Source of the DNA: Candidatus Binatia bacterium
Lineage (GTDB): Bacteria; Desulfobacterota_B; Binatia; UBA9968; JAJDTQ01
Assembly: GCA_022827045.1 (NCBI GenBank)
Contig: JAJDTQ010000146.1
Location: 1 to 14,301 of the forward strand
Direction of reading: 5' to 3'
DNA: 14,301 nucleotides
Shown here piece by piece: positions 5,505-12,756 of this stretch (the stretch's first letter is position 1; each line of letters starts with the position of its first letter). A program made the translations under genes and the position numbers. Under the pieces are notes generated by a model, which was given only the letters and a program-made list of their open reading frames with translations, was not told the DNA's origin and did no database searches.

Positions 5505-6932
5505 ATGCCACGGAAGAGCAAGAGGACGGAGCGTCTCAGGGTGGTGAATCCGGACTGCGCCGGGATCGACATAGGCAAGGACCGTCACTACGTGGCGGTG
5601 GATCCGGAACGCTGTGCGGAGCCGGTGCGGTCGTTCGACGGCTTCACCCGGGACCTGAAGGCGATGGCGGCCTGGCTGGGGTCGTGCGGGGTGAAGAAGG
5701 TGGCGATGGAATCGACCTCTGTGTACTGGATCCCGGTGTACGAGGTGCTGGAGCGCGCGGGCTTCGAGGTGTTGCTGGTGCCGCCGCGGATGACGAAGCA
5801 GATCGCGGGGCGCAAGAGCGACGTGCTCGATTGCCAGTGGATCTGGCAGCTGCTGTCCTACGGGCTTCTGCGGGGCGCGTTCCGGCCCGGGGATGCGGTG
5901 TGCCCGCTCCGCTCCTACGTGCGGCAGGCGAAGCGGCTGATCGAGGACCGCGCGCGTTGCGTGCAGCACATGCAGAAGGCGCTGACCGAGATGAACGTCC
6001 GGCTGGACTCGGTGCTGGCCGACATCATGGGCGAGACCGGACAGAAGATCCTGCGGGCGATCATCGGCGGCGAGCGCGACCCGCGGCGTCTGGCGTCGTT
6101 CCGGAACTGGCGGGTCAAGGCCAGCGTTGAGACGATCGCCGCAAGCCTGGAGGGGACCTGGCGCGAGGAGCATCTGTTCGCGCTGGAGCAGGCCATGCAG
6201 CGCTACGACTTCTTCGAACAGCAGATCGAAGCCTGCGAGGGACAGATCGCGGCGCAGATCGACGGCCTGACGCCGCCAAGCGGTTCCGCGGGCGACGGCC
6301 CGTCCGGGGACGAAGGACCTGGCGACGGATCGTCCGGCGAAGGCTGGAAGACGCTGTCGGGCACTGGAGGCAAGAAGTCCACGGCCGGCGACCGGGCCTT
6401 GACCAAGGCGCTGCACGAACTGATGGGCGTCGACCTCACCGCGATCCCGGCCATCGGCACCGGAACCGTCCTGACCATCGCCTCGGAGATCGGCCCGGAC
6501 TTCTCCGCCTTCCCTTCCGCCCAGCACTTCTGCTCCTGGCTGGGGGTGGCGCCCGGGACCCGGATCAGCGGCGGCAAGCCATTGCCGGGCCGGGCGCCCA
6601 AGGTGGTCAACCCGGTCGGGCAGGCGCTTCGAATGGCCGCCATGGGAGCGCGAAGGAGCCAGACGTTCATCGGCGCCAAGCACCGCGCCCGTCTCGCCCG
6701 CAAGGACAAGGCCGTCGCCATCACCGCGACCGCGCGCGAGATTGCCTGCCTCGTCTACCTGATGGTGACGCGGGGCGAGGAGTATGTCGAGAAGGGCATG
6801 GACGCCTATGAGAAGCGGCGCATCGACCGCACTTTCGCCAACCTCAACCGAAAGGCTCGTACTCTCGGCTACCGGCTTGTCCAGGCCGCCGTCAACGAAG
6901 AAGTACCCAACGGCGCACCGGCAGCAGCGTAG
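5505..6932 (+). CDS. IS110-family transposase (DEDD recombinase)
   Basis: This encodes 475 residues from ATG 5505, with GGGAGGAGG 7 bases upstream; the open frame before it has no Shine-Dalgarno. The N-terminal DEDD RuvC-like domain is complete: Asp22 in GIDIGKD, Glu69 in AMESTSVYW, and Asp106/Asp109 in RKSDVLDCQW. A helical middle (about 135-250) follows with the RLIEDRARCVQHMQKAL segment. Residues about 255-298 are a Gly/Ser/Asp-rich insert (GSAGDGPSGDEGPGDGSSGE), longer than in many relatives. The C-terminal Transposase_20 domain begins near 310 with AIPAIGTGTVLTIASEIG and continues FSSA..FCSWLGVAPG-like and RISGGK, where the catalytic Ser of the family is expected. The enzyme cuts and joins DNA guided by the element's own RNA. 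No frameshift or stop interrupts it, so it is probably functional. Confidence 0.95.
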   Translation: MPRKSKRTERLRVVNPDCAGIDIGKDRHYVAVDPERCAEPVRSFDGFTRDLKAMAAWLGSCGVKKVAMESTSVYWIPVYEVLERAGFEVLLVPPRMTKQIAGRKSDVLDCQWIWQLLSYGLLRGAFRPGDAVCPLRSYVRQAKRLIEDRARCVQHMQKALTEMNVRLDSVLADIMGETGQKILRAIIGGERDPRRLASFRNWRVKASVETIAASLEGTWREEHLFALEQAMQRYDFFEQQIEACEGQIAAQIDGLTPPSGSAGDGPSGDEGPGDGSSGEGWKTLSGTGGKKSTAGDRALTKALHELMGVDLTAIPAIGTGTVLTIASEIGPDFSAFPSAQHFCSWLGVAPGTRISGGKPLPGRAPKVVNPVGQALRMAAMGARRSQTFIGAKHRARLARKDKAVAITATAREIACLVYLMVTRGEEYVEKGMDAYEKRRIDRTFANLNRKARTLGYRLVQAAVNEEVPNGAPAAA

Positions 6933-6935
6933 TTA

Positions 6936-6945
6936 CTCGAGAGAA
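6936..6945 (-). repeat. Right subterminal inverted repeat of the IS110 element
   Basis: CTCGAGAGAA lies three bases after the transposase stop codon (6930-6932) and is the exact reverse complement of the left copy at 5208-5217. Confidence 0.55.
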
Positions 6946-7789
6946 TCTTCGCCGCCAGACCTGCGCACGAGCCGTCCCGGCTGCTTCCCTGTATGGAGAC
7001 CCTGAAAACTGCCCCATGTCGCGGATTCGGACCCGGTATTCTCTGACCTGTTCCTCCCGCTCAAGCGCCGCTCTGGCTAACCCATTGATATTGCGCGTCT
7101 TTTGTATCCAATCGCCCATGTCTCGCCATGCGGTTCCGTCTCTACGGCGGAGCCGTTATTCTTCCACACCTGCCGCACCTTGGTGCCTGACGTGCCTTGT
7201 CTGCGTCCAGGTGCGCGGTTCAAGCCCCTCTCACCCCCTCAGGCCATGGGAAAGGCGTATTCTCTCCGTAACACAGGCCTGGATCGGGCGTGTTACATTC
7301 GAACACACGCGTGCGATTTCAGGGACTTGGCGGACTCCAGGGGGCGACGCAAAAAGCGACGCAAGGCCATTCACTTGGTGAAAGTCCTGACGCTCGTATC
7401 CTACGGCCGGTTCGGGCGGTGCCGCCCACTGGCTGACCGGGAGCGGCTTTTCCAAGACAGCCCCGGCGTGACAAGGATGCCCGGACGACGCCTCGTTCCG
7501 GTCATGCCTGCGCCCGGCATTGAGCACCTCCGCGTCAGCGCCCTCATGCGCAGGAGTGCGGAGAATCCGCTGCCGGGATCACGGTTCCCTGGGGAACCCA
7601 AACGTACAGACGAACGACAGGCTGCGCACGGGCATGAACAGCGGCGAGACGGACGGCCCGGTAGCGGGAGGGGCGAGGGTGGAATCCCCCGGCCCGCTCC
7701 GGTGGCGATGTCTCGGTTCTGAATCGATCCGGCGATGGGTTTCTCTCGCCGGCAACGGTCTCGGGGTCGACCGCAAGGAGGGAAAGTGT
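6946..7789. other. No convincing gene between IS110 and the relaxase
   Basis: No frame here shows a ribosome binding site together with recognisable motifs. A minus-strand frame from ATG 7119 starts plausibly (MGDWIQKTRNINGLARAALE) but has no Shine-Dalgarno, has a stop 14 codons upstream, and runs into the IS110 right end, so it may be a remnant cut by that element. The bases at 7000-7016 contain CCTGAAAACTGCCCCA, reminiscent of repeats near the ends of some IS21-type elements. A 9-bp direct repeat GCGACGCAA occurs at 7344-7352 and 7356-7364. No T-rich terminator is visible after the relaxase gene. Confidence 0.4.
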
Positions 7790-10700
7790 CTACAATTCGA
7801 GGTCCATGTCGAGCAACTTCTCTTCCGGACCGGGCGTCGTTTCTTGTACGGGTTCGCGTTCCGGCTCACGCGAGCGGTATTCCTCGGGTTCGGTTTCCCG
7901 TTCCGTGTCCCAGGATTCGAGACCGTCCGCGTCCAATCCGGCGCTCCGTTCCGGCGATTTCAGATCGTCATCCCAGTCGAGTTCATGCCACGGTTGATGC
8001 CCGCCCCCGTGCCCAGTAGCCGCTTCAAGCTCGGCTTCGTGCTCGCGATCGATGCGCTCCACGTGACCCGCGTCCCGTTCTTCGGGCGGATCGAGACCCA
8101 ACTCCGTCTCGTGCGCGGCCTCCCTGGCGACTCCATCGAGCGCCGAGATCCGCTCTCCGGTCGCTCTCTCCAACTGGTCGGAGAGCTTCCTGGCATCGTC
8201 GGTGACCAACTCGGCATGGTCCCGGGCCCGGCTGATGGCCACGTAGAAGGCTCTCTGGTTGGTCAGGTTCGGATTGCCGGCGGGCATTGCGGCAACGATA
8301 TGGTCCACCGTCTTGCCCTGAAAAGAGTGAACCGTAGACGCCCAGCTCCGATCCATGTGGCGGAGTTGCGGATCGTCTTCGTCCAGTCCGGCTTCCTTTC
8401 CGTTCTCCAGACGGAACCGGACTCCCTCCTTTCCGATGGAGTCCACCTCCGCCGTCTCCCCGTTCACGAGTTCCGAGCCCGGATCGTTGCGCGTCCACCG
8501 CACCCGGTCGCCCGCCCGAAGCTCCATCTCCTCGCTCCTGTAGACCTCCACGCCTCCCTTGGCGGCGGCAATCCGGTACGGCCGCCAGGCCACGGGATCT
8601 CCACCACCGCCGTCCAGCCAGACCGTGTTGCGGTCATAGTCCACCCGCGCGACCTCGCGCTCGTCTCCCTTCTCAACCCCAAGAGTCTTGTACTGCCGGT
8701 TGAAGATCACCGTGTCTCCGGCCGAGTAGTTCGAGGCCCGGGCCATCTCCGCCCGGGTCAGGCCCCTCGGCACGAGCTTCTTGCCCTTGCGGGCGGGTCC
8801 CGAGACCGCGCCTTCGGCGATCAGACTCTCGCGGATTGTCGTGTTGATCTCGTCCCGCAACGCCCGCGTGGGTGCGATCACTCCTGCCCTCGTGCGTTGT
8901 TCGGGAGACAGTTTCAGCCACCGGGCCGCCGCCTCGGCGCCGATGTCCTCCCGTTCCACCCGCGCGATTCGGTCGCCGAGCTTGTCGAAAGCGGTCTTCA
9001 CCTCGCCGGCCAAGCCCGCCCGCACCGCTTCCTTGAGCTCCATGTCCCGCTGGCGAAGGATCTCGTCCATCACCGCGGTCTGCATCCCCGCGCGCCTGAG
9101 TTGCTCGAAAGGCTTGCCCGCTTCCACCGCCCCGAGCTGCTTCTCGTCGCCCACCAGCACCACCCGAGGCACCCGGAGCGTGGTCGCTGCCCTGAGAAGG
9201 CCCTGCATCTGCTCGCTCGATGCGAGCGAGGATTCGTCTACCACCAGGACCGTCTTCGAGAACGAGGCGCGCAACCGGCGAAGACCCTTCACCGTGCCCC
9301 GGCCCTCGACTATGCCGGCATGGCGGGCGAGGAACCGTTGCAGCGTCTCCGACTCGATCCCCGATTCCCGCTCAAGGGTGCGGGCCGCGGAGGCCGAAGG
9401 CGCAAGGCCCACCGTCCGGTAGTCCCGGCTCTCCGCCAGCGTCCGCAGGCGCCTCAGCATCGTCGTCTTGCCGGTTCCCGCATAGCCTTGGACTCCCACC
9501 ACCCGGTCCTTCGACGCCAGCACCATCTTGACCGCTTCCTTCTGGCCCTCGTTGAGGCGTCCGCCGTGGAGCTTCGTCTCCGCGATCCAGCCCCGCATGA
9601 TGGCTTTGCCGGTGCCCTGGCCGGTGTGCATCAGCGCGATGGCCTCGGACTCCCGTCCTATTGCCGCATCCGTGGTCCAGTGCCTGCCGTGATCTAGACC
9701 CTTGGCCGCGTGCAGTCCGCCCTCCTGTTCGAGGTCCGAGACGGCGCGCTCCGCAGCCTCCACCGTTACCGCGCCCGGCTCCCGGGACAGTGCGGCAGCC
9801 AGAAGGTCCCCGTGGCCGAACACCGCCTGGCGTTCGGAAAGGTGCTCCACCGCCCAGCTTGCCGCCTCCGCTGCAGGTCGTCCCCGGTCCGTGAACAGGT
9901 CCGGCGCCGGTAGCTTTTTCTCCGCCTTGCGCGCCTTGGCCCGCACCGTCTCGGCCGAAAACCCCAGCTCCGCCGCTTGGCGCTCCCAGGACCGGCGCAG
10001 CTCGCCCCGTTCCACGTCGCGCTTCGCAGCCCGCGTCATCAGCGTGGCCCGCGCCGCCAGGTGCGGGTTGTCCCCCGTCCTGCCCAGGCCGTGCTCTCTC
10101 ATCGCCGTCTCTATCTCCGACCGCCGGGTGGAAAACTCCTCGATCACCTCCCGCGATACCCCCGCGATCTCGAACCGCCCGTCCGGGTGCGTCTTCTCTA
10201 TCCCGTACCCGAGATCCTGTAGCCCTTGCGCCAGCTCTGCCCGGTAGATGGCTCCGATCGTCATCTTGCCCTTGAAGAGCCCGTCGTCCACCATCGTGCG
10301 CCACTTTTGGTCATCGCCTTGCACCATGTTGGCGACAACGGCGTGAGTGTGGAGTTGGGGATCAAGGTTGCGGGATGTGTCGTGGCGGAAGGTCGCAGCC
10401 ACCATCTTCTGGCCGCCGGCCCGGACCATCGCCCCCGTAGCCCTGTCCTGCATCCGGGTCTCGATAGCGTTCTTCTCGATCCACGCCAGCGTCCTGCCGA
10501 CCGCCCTGTCGTGGGCGTCCACGATCCGCTCGTCTTCCCCCACCAGCGCCAGGAGCGACACCGATTTGGGCGCGGACAGCGTCACGTCCCGGCCTGGACG
10601 GTGCTGAATGTTGCCTTCGAGGTCCTTGCGGCCGAGCTGGCGCCCGCCGGGAACCTTGCCTTCGAGGACGGTCCGGAACGCATCGGAGTCCACCGGGCCG

Positions 10701-10843
10701 GAGAGCCCAAGTTCCTTCGCGCCCCGGCCCGCCCAGGCGCTTGCTTCCTTGTGGGCGGGGTCGTCCCTGCCGTAGTACCCGTCCCGTTCGAAGTAGGTCG
10801 CGCCCTGCGACGGAGAGGCGATCTTGCCGATCGACGCTACCAC
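7790..10843 (-). CDS. MobF-type conjugative relaxase-helicase
   Basis: This encodes 1017 residues from GTG 10843, chosen because GGGAGG lies 8 bases upstream and the protein then begins VVASIGKIASPSQGATYF, the normal start of MobF relaxases; the open frame extends 55 codons further without support. Tyr17, Tyr23 and Tyr24 are the candidate nicking tyrosines. The metal-binding three-His motif is present near 154-167 (HDTSRNLDPQLHTH). The second half is a RecD-like superfamily 1 helicase: Walker A GYAGTGKTT near 453, Walker B VLVVDESS near 532, GDEKQLGAVEAG, TVHSFQGKT near 836 and YVAISRARDHAEL near 866. The tail (about 930-1017) is highly acidic. The protein should nick oriT, stay bound to the 5' end and unwind plasmid or island DNA for transfer. 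All motifs are intact. No coupling protein or secretion gene is in the window, so the gene belongs to a mobilizable or eroded element. Confidence 0.95.
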   Translation of the reverse strand: MVASIGKIASPSQGATYFERDGYYGRDDPAHKEASAWAGRGAKELGLSGPVDSDAFRTVLEGKVPGGRQLGRKDLEGNIQHRPGRDVTLSAPKSVSLLALVGEDERIVDAHDRAVGRTLAWIEKNAIETRMQDRATGAMVRAGGQKMVAATFRHDTSRNLDPQLHTHAVVANMVQGDDQKWRTMVDDGLFKGKMTIGAIYRAELAQGLQDLGYGIEKTHPDGRFEIAGVSREVIEEFSTRRSEIETAMREHGLGRTGDNPHLAARATLMTRAAKRDVERGELRRSWERQAAELGFSAETVRAKARKAEKKLPAPDLFTDRGRPAAEAASWAVEHLSERQAVFGHGDLLAAALSREPGAVTVEAAERAVSDLEQEGGLHAAKGLDHGRHWTTDAAIGRESEAIALMHTGQGTGKAIMRGWIAETKLHGGRLNEGQKEAVKMVLASKDRVVGVQGYAGTGKTTMLRRLRTLAESRDYRTVGLAPSASAARTLERESGIESETLQRFLARHAGIVEGRGTVKGLRRLRASFSKTVLVVDESSLASSEQMQGLLRAATTLRVPRVVLVGDEKQLGAVEAGKPFEQLRRAGMQTAVMDEILRQRDMELKEAVRAGLAGEVKTAFDKLGDRIARVEREDIGAEAAARWLKLSPEQRTRAGVIAPTRALRDEINTTIRESLIAEGAVSGPARKGKKLVPRGLTRAEMARASNYSAGDTVIFNRQYKTLGVEKGDEREVARVDYDRNTVWLDGGGGDPVAWRPYRIAAAKGGVEVYRSEEMELRAGDRVRWTRNDPGSELVNGETAEVDSIGKEGVRFRLENGKEAGLDEDDPQLRHMDRSWASTVHSFQGKTVDHIVAAMPAGNPNLTNQRAFYVAISRARDHAELVTDDARKLSDQLERATGERISALDGVAREAAHETELGLDPPEERDAGHVERIDREHEAELEAATGHGGGHQPWHELDWDDDLKSPERSAGLDADGLESWDTERETEPEEYRSREPEREPVQETTPGPEEKLLDMDLEL

Positions 10844-10930
10844 GGCGGACGCCTCCCGCAACACGTGGTTTTCGGTGGTTGTACGGTGTCCATGCCGCCC
10901 GCATACGCGCTTCCGGGGCCGGGGACAAGG

Positions 10931-10943
10931 TGCGTGTGACGCA
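10931..10943 (+). other. Candidate oriT hairpin near the relaxase gene
   Basis: TGCGT and ACGCA form a perfect 5-bp inverted repeat around GTG, preceded by AAGG and followed by ACTATCAGG, 88 bases upstream of the relaxase start. MobF relaxases recognise a small hairpin with the nick a few bases 3' of it. As I recall it, the R388 oriT has AGGTGCGT just before its nic site, and the same octamer occurs here (10929-10936). The likeness is short and the assignment is inference. Confidence 0.3.
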
Positions 10944-11143
10944 ACTATCAGGCGTGGCAGTGAATGGCGGCGATTGTCTTCGACCGGGGGATGTCCTGCC
11001 ACAACCACGGAACGGGGACGTTGTGCTCCCGCACGCCCCTTGTGCTTGCTGTCAGGTACTTCTTGACACGTCCGGGACGTGAGGGGCCACCGCCGCCCAG
11101 CCTCGCGCTCGAAGGCGTTTGGGCTCAGACACCCCGACGGAGC

Positions 11144-11171
11144 TTGCGACTCGGCACGGCACTGCCATACT
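11144..11171 (+). promoter_or_regulatory. Weak promoter candidate for the DUF433/DUF5615 pair
   Basis: TTGCGA (11144-11149) and CATACT (11166-11171) are separated by 16 bases, each matching four of six positions of the sigma-70 consensus. It would give a leader of roughly 90 bases before ATG 11270. No clear operator palindrome overlaps it. Confidence 0.22.
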
Positions 11172-11269
11172 CATAGACACTGGCGGATCATCGTCATATC
11201 CTTGAACTACACCGTGCGGGAATGGAGGCCGCTTTTGGCGTGCCGGGAAGACGACAGGAGGACAGCCTG

Positions 11270-11497
11270 ATGAACTGGCGAGACCACATTACCGTTGATC
11301 CCGAAGTCTGTCATGGAAGGGCCTGTATTACGGGCACGCGAGTCTTGGTCGCCACCATCCTCGACAACATGGCGGCAGGCCTGGGTCCGGACGAAATCAC
11401 CAGGAGCTACCCTTCGATCACAACAGAGTCCGTGCGGGCAGCGGTGTGCTACGCCGCGGAGCTGGCCAAGGAGCGGGTCGCGCCGCTGATCGAGTAG
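11270..11497 (+). CDS. DUF433 antitoxin-like protein
   Basis: This encodes 75 residues from ATG 11270, with AGGAGG at 11256-11261. It is a full-length DUF433 protein: DHITVDPEVCHGRACITGTR near the N-terminus, then VLVATILDNMAAGLGPDEI and a YPSITTESVRAAVCYAAEL helix pair. DUF433 proteins carry a helix-turn-helix-like fold and are commonly encoded directly before a DUF5615 PIN-like protein, where they are considered the antitoxin. That arrangement is seen here, with the partner 12 bases downstream. The TAG stop (11495-11497) is part of the TAGGAG that serves the partner's start, so the two are likely translated together from one mRNA. No lesion is visible. Confidence 0.92.
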   Translation: MNWRDHITVDPEVCHGRACITGTRVLVATILDNMAAGLGPDEITRSYPSITTESVRAAVCYAAELAKERVAPLIE

Positions 11498-11509
11498 GAG
11501 TGGGTCCAC

Positions 11510-11863
11510 GTGCGATTCAAGCTCGACGAAAACCTCCCGGCCGAAATGGCGGGCCTGTTCAACCGGGCAGGTCATGACGCGGTAACCGTTCTCGATCAGC
11601 AATTGGGCGGTGTCCGCGATTCGGACCTGGCGGCCGTCTGCGCTCAGGAGCGGCGCGCCATCGTGACCCTCGACATCGACTTTTCGGACATCCGAACATA
11701 TCGACCCGGCGCATATTCCGGAATCGTTGTGTTTCGACTAGGTGATCAGGCGCGCGACCACGTCCTGAAGATCGGAGCACGGTTTCTTGAGCGGCTTTCA
11801 GCCATGTCCCTGGACGGTCAGCTATGGATTGTGGAGGAAACGAAAATACGGGTGCGTGATTGA
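11510..11863 (+). CDS. DUF5615 PIN-like toxin-type nuclease
   Basis: This encodes 117 residues from GTG 11510, with TAGGAG 10 bases upstream overlapping the preceding stop. It opens with RFKLDENLP, the hallmark of the DUF5615/Mut7-C-like PIN family, giving acidic Asp6 and Glu7. Asp37/Asp39 (VRDSDL) and the IVTLDIDFSDI strand (Asp55, Asp57, Asp60) complete a plausible metal-binding acidic cluster. Then comes YSGIVVFRL, a typical family strand, and a C-terminal helix pair ending with LWIVEETKIRVRD. PIN-fold proteins are RNases in VapC toxins; activity of the DUF5615 branch is inferred from the fold and from its constant pairing with DUF433. It is intact and full length. Confidence 0.92.
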   Translation: MRFKLDENLPAEMAGLFNRAGHDAVTVLDQQLGGVRDSDLAAVCAQERRAIVTLDIDFSDIRTYRPGAYSGIVVFRLGDQARDHVLKIGARFLERLSAMSLDGQLWIVEETKIRVRD

Positions 11864-11883
11864 GCAGTCCCTTCGAATAGGTT

Positions 11884-12019
11884 TTCGGCGATACCCTGGA
11901 GATCGAGATCGAGAAGCTTGGCAGGGCCAGCTTCACCGTCAAGGCCGAGCGCCCGCGCAAGGATGTGGAGTGGATCCCCGGAAAGTCGCAGCCCCCGGCC
12001 GCGGGCGGTTCAAGGTGTG
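11884..12019 (+). pseudogene. C-terminal scrap, possibly of a fumarylacetoacetate hydrolase
   Basis: Starting 20 bases after the DUF5615 stop, one frame reads FGDTLEIEIEKLGRASFTVK, then AERPRKDVEWIPGK. The phrase GDxxEIEIExLG is typical of the last strands of fumarylacetoacetate-hydrolase family enzymes. There is no start, no ribosome binding site and no upstream part of the gene, and the frame runs past 12019 without the expected stop (a TGA in the next frame at 12018-12020 may be the original end). I read it as a gene tail left behind when the toxin-antitoxin pair arrived. The remaining 240 bases up to 12261 contain no gene. Confidence 0.4.
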
Positions 12020-12261
12020 AAGGGAGTAGGGACCGGTTGTCAGCGGTTTCTCCGGCACGGTTGAAGTTTGATTCAAGCTGTCTCTAACCTTGGTCGGTTG
12101 GCGTGTCTCAAGATTGGCGTTGTTGTGTACGGTCCCGTGCAGCTATTTGAGAGGCGTCGAGAAGAATTAGTGGTATCTTGTCGGATCGTCGTGGGAGCCG
12201 AACCAAGTTCTTGATTTCGGACTTGCAATCCGGGGCGATCCGTAGCTAACTATTACAGCTC

Positions 12262-12756
12262 ATGACAATAGACGTAACGGACTACATAGACGTCAGACAA
12301 CGCCTCAAAGCGCTGGGTTGTCACGACCCCATTGGTTTCGTTCTGCTGCCAACTAACTTCGAAGCAGCCAACTCCATTAGTGAGTTTCGGCAGGTGGCTG
12401 AAGGAGCGACAGTTAAGACGCTACTTAGGTCGGCCAATTTGCCTCATTCAGACGTTTTCCCCGCTGAACAACGCCCACCGTACGTCCAGAACAATGATTT
12501 CGAATGGGTTGCACCTATCTTGTTCGTTTCAGCGGCTTTGATGTCGGGAAACCCAGATTGTATAACGACTGTCCTAGATCTCCTCGCAAATTACTTGGCC
12601 GATTTCTTCCGTGGGCTGAAAGGGGAAAAGAAGGTTACGTTGGTTGTGGTGGTTGAGGGGGCGGGTGGGAAGACGTGTAAGAAAGTGTCTTACGACGGAC
12701 CTGTTGAGGGGTTGCGGGAAATTTCTGACATAGTTAGAACTTTGAAAGATGAATGA
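12262..12756 (+). CDS. Unknown protein, first gene of a two-gene operon
   Basis: This encodes 164 residues from ATG 12262. No Shine-Dalgarno precedes it; a weak TTGCAA (about 12224) and TAACTA (about 12248) would place transcription very near the start, so the mRNA may be almost leaderless. The N-terminal half (1-80) is mixed. Residues 81-118 contain a hydrophobic helical run (WVAPILFVSAALMS, then VLDLLANYLADFF) that may be a buried helix or a membrane-associated segment. Residues 123-164 form two predicted strands and a helix: KKVTLVVVVEGAGG, KKVSYDGPVEG, LREISDIVRTL. I do not recognise the family. Base composition is clearly lower in G+C (about half in the stretches I counted) than the relaxase or IS110 genes, suggesting separate acquisition. 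Its last 8 bases overlap the next gene, so the two products probably act together. Confidence 0.85.
   Translation: MTIDVTDYIDVRQRLKALGCHDPIGFVLLPTNFEAANSISEFRQVAEGATVKTLLRSANLPHSDVFPAEQRPPYVQNNDFEWVAPILFVSAALMSGNPDCITTVLDLLANYLADFFRGLKGEKKVTLVVVVEGAGGKTCKKVSYDGPVEGLREISDIVRTLKDE

Larger units (their letters stand above)
5208..6945 (+). mobile_element. IS110-family insertion sequence (about 1.74 kb)
   Basis: The element is defined by its complete transposase gene, about 290 bases of structured non-coding sequence in front of it, a very short 3' flank, and a pair of 10-bp subterminal inverted repeats (5208-5217 and 6936-6945). IS110 elements lack classic terminal repeats and make no long target duplication, so the exact outer ends lie a few bases outside these repeats and cannot be placed by eye. 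A long 5' non-coding part carrying a guide (bridge) RNA and a short 3' flank is the arrangement known for the IS110 group. The single copy appears intact and may be active. Confidence 0.75.
10844..11269. other. Intergenic region between relaxase and DUF433 gene
   Basis: This divergent gap holds no credible gene. It contains the oriT-like hairpin (10931-10943), a second inverted repeat CACAAC/GTTGTG (11000-11005 and 11020-11025, 14-base loop), and a weak promoter-like pair before the DUF433 gene. The origin of transfer of MobF elements usually lies close to the relaxase gene, so this is the place to expect it. Confidence 0.4.

Noticed and set aside
5478..6683. Minus-strand open frame of 401 codons inside the IS110 element
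   Set aside because: It is a shadow of the transposase frame, whose catalytic motifs are clear.
7211..7250. GGTTCAAGCCCCTCTCACCCCC looks like a tRNA 3' end or att site
   Set aside because: No matching acceptor strand (GGGGGTG) or cloverleaf arms occur 60-85 bases upstream and no integrase is present, so there is no support for a tRNA or attachment site.
7520..9697. Plus-strand open frame of 725 codons
   Set aside because: It is antisense to the MobF relaxase, whose motifs are complete. The frame is long only because GC-rich codons avoid stops; it is rich in Arg, Pro, His and Leu and has no known motif.
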